A stretch of 57,925 nucleotides of DNA from Pseudomonadota bacterium. Lineage in GTDB: Bacteria > Pseudomonadota > Gammaproteobacteria > Burkholderiales > Burkholderiaceae_C. The notes under the pieces were generated by a model. It saw only the letters and a program-made list of their open reading frames with translations, made no database searches and was not told the DNA's origin. The DNA lies in the NCBI GenBank assembly GCA_023415035.1, contig JAEZLX010000130.1, positions 1 through 57,925 of the forward strand. The letters are read 5' to 3'. The number at the start of each line of letters is the position of its first letter. The stretch's first letter is position 1. The position numbers and the translations under genes were made by a program. Below, one piece after another: positions 47,734 through 55,172 of the stretch.

Positions 47734-48909
47734 ATGACCCGTCAACACCGCGACATCCTGCTGGCACTTTCGTTTGCCGTCGCGCTCAGTGCGCTTTCAC
47801 TTCGCATCACCGATGCGCAACTGCCGCTGTTCGCGTCGCGCTTTTCGGCATCGCTGACCGAGGTGTCATGGGTCGTCACGGCATATGGCCTGGCGTATGG
47901 TCTCGCCCTGCCGGTGCTGGGCACGCTGGGTGACCGGCTGGGCAAGATCCGCTGCATTGCCATGAGCTGCTGTGCTGCGGCCCTGGCTTCGACGGCGTGT
48001 GCCGGTGCGTGGAGCCTGCCGCTGCTTGTCGCGGCGCGTGCAGCCTGTGGTGTGGCCATGGCCAGCATCGTGCCCATGGCCATGGCCTGGATCGGTGACG
48101 AGTTCGACTACCAGGTCCGCCAGCCGGTGCTGGCGCGGTTTCTCATCGGTCAGATCGCGGGCATGTCACTGGGCGTTGGCCTGGGTGGGGTGACGGCCGA
48201 CTACCTCTCGCCAGCAACGACTTTTCTGGTCATCGCCTGTGGGTTCGCGGTGATCGGTCTGTGGCTGCTGCGCGTGAGCTGGCGCCAGGGCATCGACCGA
48301 AAACCGGCTGCGGCGGGGCCGCTGTTCGCGGGCATGCGCGCGGGTGTCCTCGGTGTCCTTGCCGAGAGGCAGGCGAGGTTCATCCTGATGGTGGCGGCGC
48401 TGGAGGGGGCGTGCCTTTTCGGGGTGATCGCGTTCACCGCCACGCACTTCCATCAAGCCCTCGGTGTCAGTCTGTCATCGGCTGGCGGTATGGTGATGCT
48501 GCTCGGTGCGGGTGGCCTGGTGTATGCGATGCGCTCCGGCTTCTTCGTTCGCCGCCTGGGCGAGCGGGGCATGGCATACGCGGGCGGCGCCCTGATGGCC
48601 GGCAGCATCGCATTGATGGCCTGGTCGCCATGGTGGTCGTTGTCGCTGCTCGCATGCCTGGCTTGCGGACTGGGTTACTACATGATGCACAACACCCTGC
48701 AGACGCGTGCGACCCAGATGAGCACCGTTCATCGCAGCGCGGCGATGTCGCTGTATTCGTGCTGCTTTTTCATGGGGCAGGCTGCCGGCGTGGCGTGCTT
48801 CGGGCTGGCCCAGCGCCACATGCCCATGGCCGTGGCGATGAGCCTGTGCGCGGTGGCGCTTGCGGTGCTGAGTTTGTGCTTCGGCCGGCGGCTGGGCAGC
48901 CGGCCTTGA
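47734..48909 (+). CDS. MFS transporter
   Basis: The 391-residue protein has about 12 membrane segments and the MFS loop GTLGDRLGKIRCI after helix 2. RITDAQLPLFASRFSASLTEVSWVVTAYGLAYGLALP in helices 1-2 resembles drug- or sugar-efflux carriers of the DHA1 type; no substrate can be given. The ATG at 47734 is preceded by CCAGGTCCGC, a weak ribosome site. It stands alone after the tRNA terminator and converges with the small ABM-like gene 49 bases beyond its stop. Confidence 0.85.
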   Translation: MTRQHRDILLALSFAVALSALSLRITDAQLPLFASRFSASLTEVSWVVTAYGLAYGLALPVLGTLGDRLGKIRCIAMSCCAAALASTACAGAWSLPLLVAARAACGVAMASIVPMAMAWIGDEFDYQVRQPVLARFLIGQIAGMSLGVGLGGVTADYLSPATTFLVIACGFAVIGLWLLRVSWRQGIDRKPAAAGPLFAGMRAGVLGVLAERQARFILMVAALEGACLFGVIAFTATHFHQALGVSLSSAGGMVMLLGAGGLVYAMRSGFFVRRLGERGMAYAGGALMAGSIALMAWSPWWSLSLLACLACGLGYYMMHNTLQTRATQMSTVHRSAAMSLYSCCFFMGQAAGVACFGLAQRHMPMAVAMSLCAVALAVLSLCFGRRLGSRP

Positions 48910-48958
48910 TGACTTTCATCACCGGCGCCGGCGACTGGTGCGAACCCGTGCCGCCGCC

Positions 48959-49297
48959 TCAGGCCTTGTCCAGATCGTGCGAAGGCGACGGTTCGACAAC
49001 AGCGCCCGTCTCGTTGTCGAGCAGCATCAGCAGATCGAGGTAGCGGATGTGGACCGGTCCGCCCGAGCGCTTCTCGGCTTCGGCGATCCACTGTGCGTCG
49101 TGGGCGGCCCTGGCTGCCGCCACCGACGGCCACAGGTAGATGCCAAAGCCTTCACTCCTGTCCGGGCTGCACGCGAAGTGCTTGCGGATCAGGTCGCTGT
49201 TGGCCTGCCAGCGCGGCAGCACGCTGCGCGCGCCTTCCACCAGCGCCTCGCGCGAGGCGCCGGGTGGATGACGGAAGCTGACGATCTCGACGATCAT
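48959..49297 (-). CDS. Small ABM/YdhR-like alpha-beta barrel protein, 112 aa
   Basis: This small cytoplasmic protein (MIVEIVSFRHPPGASREAL, GFGIYLWPSVAAARAAHDAQ, RYLDLLMLLDNETG) has the size and strand pattern of dimeric alpha-beta barrel proteins such as YdhR-type or antibiotic-biosynthesis monooxygenases. No catalytic residues can be assigned, so an enzymatic role is not established. The start codon (49295-49297) lies five bases after the Bug-protein stop on the same strand, making it the last gene of the ior-bug unit. The tail after residue 95 (VVEPSPSHDLDKA) looks disordered. Confidence 0.7.
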   Translation of the reverse strand: MIVEIVSFRHPPGASREALVEGARSVLPRWQANSDLIRKHFACSPDRSEGFGIYLWPSVAAARAAHDAQWIAEAEKRSGGPVHIRYLDLLMLLDNETGAVVEPSPSHDLDKA

Positions 49298-49302
49298 CGT
49301 GC

Positions 49303-50295
49303 TCAGTTGCCCTTGAGCCCGCGCTCGCGGATGAGCTTGCCGAAGCGCACCGCATCGGCCAGCGCGCGCTGGCCGAACTCGGCGGGCGTCATCGGAGCTG
49401 CTTCGCCACCCACATCGACGATACGGGCCTGGATGGCTTCGGTGGCCAGGATCTTGTTGACTTCGTGGTTGACGCGTTCGATGACAGCCGGCGGCGTGCC
49501 CGCGGGCGCGTACAGGCCGAAGAAGGTGTCGGCGTCGAAACCCTTGTAGCCGAGTTCGTCGAGCGTGGGCAGGTTGGGGAACAGCGGCGAGCGCTTGGGG
49601 CTGCCCACGGCCAGGATCTTGAGCCGGCCCGTGCGCGCATGCTGCAGACCGACACCCGGATCGAACCAGAAGTCGAATTGCCCGCCCAGCAGGTCCTGCA
49701 GCGCCGGGCCGCCGCCGCGATACGGCACGTGCACCGAGAAGGTGTTGGTCATGTCCTTGAACATTTCACCCGCGAGGTGGGGCGAGGTGCCGTTGCCCGG
49801 TGAGCCGAAGGTGGTCTTGCCCGGGTTCTGGCGCAGGTGCTCCACGAAAGACTTGACGTCATTCACAGGCAGGTCCGGGCGGGTGACGAGGTAGACGGCC
49901 ACGCGTGCGATCGAGGCCACCGGCACGATGTCCCTGGTCGGGTCGAACGGCATCTTGTCGTAGATGTACGGGTTGATCGACACCATGCCCCCCGAGCTCA
50001 TCAGCAGCGTGTAGCCGTCCGGGGCGGACTTGGCGACAACATCGCCGCCAATGTTGCCACCGGCACCGCCCCGGTTCTCGACCACCACCGGCTGGCCCAA
50101 TGCCTCGGCCAGCGGCTGGCTGATCATGCGGGCAAGCTGGTCGGCCGCGCCGCCTGCGGGAAAGTTGACGATCATGCGCACCGGCTTGCTGGGCCAGGTT
50201 TGCGCGTGCAGCGACGGCGCGGCAAAGGACATCGCCATGGCGGCGGCCGATGCCAGCCAGGTGCGGCGCGAGAAACTCGTGAGGTGTCGGTTCAT
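49303..50295 (-). CDS. Bug-family periplasmic substrate-binding protein (tripartite tricarboxylate type)
   Basis: Bug proteins bind carboxylates, aromatic acids or amino acids in the periplasm; most members in Burkholderiales have no membrane partner gene nearby, as here. The 330-residue protein has a Tat-like signal (FSRRTWLASAAAMAMSFA, cleavage after HAQ), the signature VRMIVNFPAGGAADQLARMI and VVENRGGAGGNIGGDVVAKS, and GGGPALQDLLGGQFDFWFDP in the second lobe. The Asp in the signature is the likely carboxylate-binding region. AAGGAG (50310-50303 on this strand) precedes the ATG at 50293-50295. It follows iorB-like by 39 bases, so it probably supplies an aromatic or 2-oxo acid to that enzyme. 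Confidence 0.92.
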   Translation of the reverse strand: MNRHLTSFSRRTWLASAAAMAMSFAAPSLHAQTWPSKPVRMIVNFPAGGAADQLARMISQPLAEALGQPVVVENRGGAGGNIGGDVVAKSAPDGYTLLMSSGGMVSINPYIYDKMPFDPTRDIVPVASIARVAVYLVTRPDLPVNDVKSFVEHLRQNPGKTTFGSPGNGTSPHLAGEMFKDMTNTFSVHVPYRGGGPALQDLLGGQFDFWFDPGVGLQHARTGRLKILAVGSPKRSPLFPNLPTLDELGYKGFDADTFFGLYAPAGTPPAVIERVNHEVNKILATEAIQARIVDVGGEAAPMTPAEFGQRALADAVRFGKLIRERGLKGN

Positions 50296-50334
50296 GTTTT
50301 GTCTCCTTGTGGTTGGTCGGTCAGGCAACGGGAT

Positions 50335-51945
50335 TCAGGTGGTGGCGCGCTTTCGGTTCAGTCCCTTGGGTGGACGTGTCCACCGGATGGGCTGGGCCTT
50401 CACTGGGCGGGGTGGGGCACCATGGGCCGTCAGCGTCGCATCAAGCGCACGGCCGGCTTCGTCCGCCAGTGCCGCATTGCGGGCCTTGGCAATCGCGTGC
50501 GCGGCCGTGTCGGCATCGGGCAGCTGCGCCAGGTGGTCGATGATGTGCAGCAGGTTGTCCTTGCCGCGCTCGTTGGTACTGCCATAGCCCTTGATGAGCC
50601 GGCCGCATTGCGCCAGTTCGTGGCCCAGCGCCCAGCTGCGTTGTGTGCCCTGGACGACGGCATCCAGCCAGCGGGCGATCAGGCGTTGTTCTTCCTGGAA
50701 GCGGCTGCCGCGTGCGCGCAGCCACTTCATGTTGGCCAGCAGCCGGAGCATGACCATGCCGGTGACGCTGTGTGTGCCAATCTTCAGACGCAGCGACCAG
50801 GGTTCGCGCCCTGTCGCCTGCCGCCTTGCGTCCCAGGCCAACAGGCGCCTGGCCAGGCCCGCGGGTAGCAGGCCCGCGAATTCGGGGACACCGGGCTTGA
50901 AGTGGTCGTAAACCATGAGCAGGTCGTCCTCGCCCGCCTTGACTTCCTGCCGGATCCTCTGCCAACGGCTGGCGCGGCTCTTGAGGTCGGCCACCCGCAC
51001 GATGTCGTCGAAGGCCATCCAGAGCGCGAGCCAGCGCGCCATCTCTCCGGTGATGGCAAAGCCCTGATGGTCGCTGTCGGGTCGGGCGGCGCGTTCGGCC
51101 TGCAGCACCTGTGCGAGACGTTGCGCATACTGCGCAGCGTACGCCGGACCCTGGTACTCGCAAAGGCGGGCGTGCCCGAGCGCGAGCATGGGGTGGATCT
51201 CGACCGGAAACTGCACGGCCAGTTCGGCGGGCAGTGCTGGTCGGGAAGGGGCCACCGACGTTTCAGGCGCCAGCAGTGCATTCACATACCCGGTTTGTGC
51301 ACGCGAGCGCTGGACGTGCTCGAAAGCCTGGGAAAAACCGCGCAGGCTGGCTTCCACTCCCTTGCCGCCGGCGCGGATCACCGCCTCGTAGACACTGCGG
51401 TCCATCGGAAACAGTCCGCTGCCGGCCACGGCGCCCAGCATCACCGCGCTGACCACGGTGCCGCTCTCGCGTGCCATGGTGGCCATGTCGAATACGTGAT
51501 GTTCGCGGCTGTGCGCCTGCACGAGCTTCAACAGGGCAGCCGAGTCCATGCGGCCATCGCCCATCTGCATGCGCTCGGCGGTGGTCAAGGTGCGGCCCGA
51601 GGCGCTGAGCACCAGTGTCCGCTCGGGTGAGGCCATGCCCGCGCAGACCTGGCGTGCGGTCTCCAGCAGCTCGGACGACACCATGGCGTCGAGCGCGCCC
51701 GGCACCGGGTTGAGGCTGAACACCGGGCGGCGGCCGCGCAGTTGGTCCTGGTGCTGCGGGAAGACCTCGACGTAGTAGGTGGTGGCGCCGGTGCGTTGCG
51801 CGACACCGGGGATCGATGTGCTCTGGCAGGGGTAGCCCGCCCGGTGCGCGGCCTCGACCAGCCATTCGGTCAGCACGCCGCCGCCTTCGCCGCCCAGGGC
51901 GCACACCAGCAGGGAAATGGGTCGTGTCGGGTTCATCGTGTTCAT
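50335..51945 (-). CDS. Indolepyruvate:ferredoxin oxidoreductase-type beta subunit with DUF6537-like C-terminus
   Basis: The 536-residue subunit starts with a 2-oxoacid:ferredoxin oxidoreductase gamma-type Rossmann domain (ISLLVCALGGEGGGVLTEWL, residues 9-28) and continues with a helical region (from about residue 220; ARLCEYQGPAYAAQYAQRL) like the DUF6537 part of fused indolepyruvate oxidoreductases. It should pass the acyl product or electrons to CoA and ferredoxin with the alpha subunit. The first ATG (51943-51945) overlaps the alpha subunit stop (ATGA); another in-frame ATG is nine bases downstream. The C-terminal Pro/Arg-rich end (RWTRPPKGLNRKRATT) is probably disordered. Confidence 0.85.
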   Translation of the reverse strand: MNTMNPTRPISLLVCALGGEGGGVLTEWLVEAAHRAGYPCQSTSIPGVAQRTGATTYYVEVFPQHQDQLRGRRPVFSLNPVPGALDAMVSSELLETARQVCAGMASPERTLVLSASGRTLTTAERMQMGDGRMDSAALLKLVQAHSREHHVFDMATMARESGTVVSAVMLGAVAGSGLFPMDRSVYEAVIRAGGKGVEASLRGFSQAFEHVQRSRAQTGYVNALLAPETSVAPSRPALPAELAVQFPVEIHPMLALGHARLCEYQGPAYAAQYAQRLAQVLQAERAARPDSDHQGFAITGEMARWLALWMAFDDIVRVADLKSRASRWQRIRQEVKAGEDDLLMVYDHFKPGVPEFAGLLPAGLARRLLAWDARRQATGREPWSLRLKIGTHSVTGMVMLRLLANMKWLRARGSRFQEEQRLIARWLDAVVQGTQRSWALGHELAQCGRLIKGYGSTNERGKDNLLHIIDHLAQLPDADTAAHAIAKARNAALADEAGRALDATLTAHGAPPRPVKAQPIRWTRPPKGLNRKRATT

Positions 51946-54122
51946 GTCAGGGATGGCGCGGGGCGCAGCACATTGACCAGGCGGGCGCGCAGGCCGGCCA
52001 GCAGCCGCTCGTGCCAGCGCGGGTTCTGCACCACTTCGGCGCGATAAAAGCTCGGGCACAGCGTTGCCGCGTGGGCGTTCTCGCCGCACAGGCCGCAGCC
52101 GACGCAACCGTCGATGACGGTGGCCACCGGGTCCACCTTGAGCGGGTCGGGGTTGTCCTTGAGCGTCAGCGTCGGGCAGCCCGAGAGCCGGATGCAGGCG
52201 TGGTCGCCATTGCAGACGTCCTCGTCCACACCGTACTTCACGCGAACCACGCGCTGGCCCCGTTTCAGCAGGCCGGCGATCCAGGGCTTGATGCGGCGCT
52301 GGCGTTCGAGCTGGCACTCGCCCTCGGCGATGATGACCTTCAGGCCGGCGAAATCGGTGGTGAAGGCCTCCTTCACCGTGCGACGCATGGTGTCGACCTC
52401 GTAGGTGTGGACGGTGCGCAGCCACTGCACACCGAGGCCCCGCAGCGTGGACTCGATGGTGTCGTTCTTGTGCACCAGGCTCTGCTGCTTGTCCTCGGCG
52501 CGCGCCTTCACCTCGTCGTCGGGGGTCGAGATGATGTCCTGCGTGCCGGTGGCCGAGGTGTAGCCGTTCTTGAAGATCATCAGCACGGCGTCGTCACCGT
52601 TGAACAGCGCGCTCTGCACGCCGGTGAGCAGACCGTTGTGCCAGAAGCCGCCGTCGCCCATGATGGAAAGCGTGCGCTGCTTCATCATCGGCGAGACGCC
52701 CGCGCGGCTGGCCAGGCTCATGCCGTAGCCGAGGATGGAGTGTCCCTGCGAGAAGGGCTCGAAAGTCGCGAAGGCGTGGCAGCCGATGTCGGCCGCCACG
52801 TGCACATTGCCGATCTCCTGCTGCACGAGCTTGAGCGCCGAGAACACGGGCCGCTCCGGGCAGCCGACGCAGAAGCCGGGCGGGCGTGCGGGCAGGGGGG
52901 CGGGCAGCTCGCGTGTGGTCATCGCGCGCCGTTCCCGGTTGCCCGCCAGCCAGGTCTGCGTGGCCGCGATGCCCGCTTGCACGTCGGCTTGGCCATCGAG
53001 GTAGCGCGCCGCGAACGACGCGAGTCCGTCGGCCAGCACCTCCACCGTGTACTCGCCCGCCATGGCAAGCATGTCCTTGCCATGCAGCGGCGTGCCGATG
53101 CCCAGGCGCCGCAGGTGGGTCGCGATCTCCTGCTCGATGTATTCGGGCTGGCCTTCCTCCACCACCAGCACGGCGCGCTTGCCTTCGCAGAAGCCGGCGA
53201 TCTGCTCCGGCACCAGTGGCCAGGTGACGTTGAGCACCAGCAGCGGGATCTCGCTCTCGCCGAAGGCATTGGACAGACCCATTTGCTGCAATGCGCGGAT
53301 CAGCGCGTTGTACAGGCCTCCCTGCACGATGATGCCGACATCTTCCAGTGCGCCAGGCATCAGCTCGTTCAGACCCTGGCTCGCGATGTAGCGGCGCGCG
53401 CAAGGAATGCGCTCCTCGCTCTTGAGCTTTTCGTGCCGGAAGGTGACGGGCGGGTGCGCCAGCTTCATGTAGTCGAAGCCCGCGGGTGCGTCCATCAGGG
53501 CACGCGTCGAAACGGGGGGCGCCACGTTGTCCTTCGCGTTGAAACTGCCGCGCACATGGCAGGCACGGATGCGCAACTCCAGGATGCAGGGCATGTTGGA
53601 CGCCTCCGACAGCCGGAAGCCATGCTCGACCAGGTGCACCATCATCGGCAGGTCAGGGCGCGGGTCGAGCAGACACATGCCCGACTTCAGAGCGTAGGCG
53701 TGCGTGCGCTCCTGGATCACCGAAGCGCCTTCGCCATAGTCTTCGCCGACCACGATCAGCGCGCCGCCCGTCACGCCGGGCGAGGACAGGTTGGACAGCG
53801 CATCGGCCGCGACGTTGGTGCCGACGATGGACTTCCAGGTGACCGCGCCGCGCAGCGGGTAGTGGATGGAGGCGCCCAGCATCGCGGCAGCCGATGCCTC
53901 GTTGGAGCATGCTTCCACGTGCACGCCCAGTTCGTTCATGTAGGGCTCGGCCTGCACCATCACGTCCAGCAGGTGCGACACCGGCGCACCCTGGTAGCCA
54001 CCGACGTAGGCCACGCCCGATTGCAGCAACGCCTTGGTGATGGCGAGGATGCCCTCGCCATGAAAGACCTGCCCCTGGCCCAGGCGCAGCATTTCGATTT
54101 CCCGGCTGAATGAGACTTCCAT
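51942..54122 (-). CDS. Indolepyruvate:ferredoxin oxidoreductase-type alpha subunit (TPP and 4Fe-4S)
   Basis: The 726-residue subunit decarboxylates an aryl- or branched 2-oxoacid with thiamine diphosphate and passes electrons to ferredoxin. It has the pyruvate-oxidoreductase N-terminal domain (VGGYQGAPVSHLLDVM), the segment GFCVGCPERPVF, the TPP motif IMGDGGFWHNGLLTGVQSAL ending in NG, and two C-terminal cysteine groups: C637/C643/C649 (VCNGDHACIRLSGCP, unusual x5 spacing) and the standard C673, C676, C679 and C689 (CVGCGLC...CP). The substrate is uncertain: indolepyruvate is only the family name, and 4-hydroxyphenylpyruvate or phenylglyoxylate are alternatives. It is divergent from the LysR gene and is followed by iorB-like with a four-base overlap. 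Confidence 0.87.
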   Translation of the reverse strand: MEVSFSREIEMLRLGQGQVFHGEGILAITKALLQSGVAYVGGYQGAPVSHLLDVMVQAEPYMNELGVHVEACSNEASAAAMLGASIHYPLRGAVTWKSIVGTNVAADALSNLSSPGVTGGALIVVGEDYGEGASVIQERTHAYALKSGMCLLDPRPDLPMMVHLVEHGFRLSEASNMPCILELRIRACHVRGSFNAKDNVAPPVSTRALMDAPAGFDYMKLAHPPVTFRHEKLKSEERIPCARRYIASQGLNELMPGALEDVGIIVQGGLYNALIRALQQMGLSNAFGESEIPLLVLNVTWPLVPEQIAGFCEGKRAVLVVEEGQPEYIEQEIATHLRRLGIGTPLHGKDMLAMAGEYTVEVLADGLASFAARYLDGQADVQAGIAATQTWLAGNRERRAMTTRELPAPLPARPPGFCVGCPERPVFSALKLVQQEIGNVHVAADIGCHAFATFEPFSQGHSILGYGMSLASRAGVSPMMKQRTLSIMGDGGFWHNGLLTGVQSALFNGDDAVLMIFKNGYTSATGTQDIISTPDDEVKARAEDKQQSLVHKNDTIESTLRGLGVQWLRTVHTYEVDTMRRTVKEAFTTDFAGLKVIIAEGECQLERQRRIKPWIAGLLKRGQRVVRVKYGVDEDVCNGDHACIRLSGCPTLTLKDNPDPLKVDPVATVIDGCVGCGLCGENAHAATLCPSFYRAEVVQNPRWHERLLAGLRARLVNVLRPAPSLT

Positions 54123-54186
54123 GTGTCCGTGTTCTGTTCATTGAGCCGGGACAGGTGCCGGCAACGGGCAAGTGTCGGCCGGATAC

Positions 54187-54196
54187 ATTGATCAAT
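54187..54196. promoter_or_regulatory. Candidate LysR-type operator
   Basis: Perfect palindrome ATTGATCAAT in the 108-base divergent gap between the oxidoreductase operon and the LysR gene. It has the T-N-A inverted-repeat style of LysR sites, but no match to a specific consensus. Confidence 0.35.
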
Positions 54197-54230
54197 CAAT
54201 AAAATGAAATGGCTATGTCATATTAGATTC

Positions 54231-55172
54231 ATGCATATCAACGACATCGACCTGAACCTGCTGCGGCTCTTCGACACGGTCTATCGGACACGCAACGTCA
54301 GCCGTGCCGCGGAGATGCTGGGCCTGACGCAACCGGCGGCCAGCCAGGGCTTGCGTCGGCTGCGTGCGCTGCTGGCCGATCCGCTGTTCATGCGCACGGG
54401 CACCGGCGTGCTGCCCACACCACGCGCCGATCGCCTGGCCTCGGGCGTTCGCACGGCACTGGGCGTGCTGGAAAGCGCGCTGAACGAGGGAGAGACCTTC
54501 GATCCGGCCGTCTCCGGCCGCGTGTTCCGCATGCACCTGAGCGACATCGGCGAGGGGCGCTTCCTGCCCGAGCTGATGGCCTGGTTGCACGAGCACGCGC
54601 CCCGTGTGCGGCTGCAGACTTTTCCGCTGCCGCGCGACACCATCGCCGATGCCCTCGACCAGGGGCGCATCGATGTGGCCCTGGGCTTCCTGCCCATGGT
54701 CAAGGATACGCAGAGCCTGCAGTTGCTGCGCGACCGCTACATCGTGCTGCTGCGCAAGGGGCACCCCTTTCTGCGCCGCAAGCTCACCGGCAAGGCGCTG
54801 CTGGACGCGTTGCAGGACCTGGAGTTTGTCGGCACGCGCTCTCATGCCGACACGCTGCGCATCCTGCAGGTGACCGGTCTCCAGGAGCGTCTGCGCCTGG
54901 TGAACGAGCACTTCCTAGTGCTCCCCTCCATCGTGCGGGCCACCAATCTCGCGGCCGTCATGCCACGCAACATCGCGCTCAACTTCAGCCAGACTTGCGC
55001 CATGGTCGAGCCGGACTTTCCCCTGCGCGACTTCACCGTGTCGCTTTACTGGAGCAGGCGCTTCGAGCCGGACCCGGGGTTGGCGTGGCTGCGGCAGGTG
55101 ATCGCCACGCTGTTTCGTGAAGACGGCCGCCGACCGGGCGTCCGCCATCCACACTCAGTTCAGCGCCAGTGA
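54231..55172 (+). CDS. LysR-family transcriptional regulator
   Basis: The 313-residue protein has an N-terminal winged helix (LNLLRLFDTVYRTRNVSRAA then LGLTQPAASQGLRRLR) and a periplasmic-binding-like effector domain (from about residue 90). It resembles NahR/LinR-type members that respond to aromatic acids, which suits the divergent oxidoreductase operon, but the effector is not determined. The ATG at 54231 is chosen since MHINDIDLNLLRLF is the normal family start; the nine-codon extension from 54204 is not family-like. It likely activates the divergent operon. Its last 18 bases overlap the convergent AsmA-like gene. Confidence 0.9.
   Translation: MHINDIDLNLLRLFDTVYRTRNVSRAAEMLGLTQPAASQGLRRLRALLADPLFMRTGTGVLPTPRADRLASGVRTALGVLESALNEGETFDPAVSGRVFRMHLSDIGEGRFLPELMAWLHEHAPRVRLQTFPLPRDTIADALDQGRIDVALGFLPMVKDTQSLQLLRDRYIVLLRKGHPFLRRKLTGKALLDALQDLEFVGTRSHADTLRILQVTGLQERLRLVNEHFLVLPSIVRATNLAAVMPRNIALNFSQTCAMVEPDFPLRDFTVSLYWSRRFEPDPGLAWLRQVIATLFREDGRRPGVRHPHSVQRQ

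Noticed and set aside
51816..54113. A 765-codon open frame antisense to the indolepyruvate oxidoreductase alpha gene
   Set aside because: Low-complexity shadow with His/Gln/Arg/Asp bias over a gene that has clear TPP and FeS motifs.
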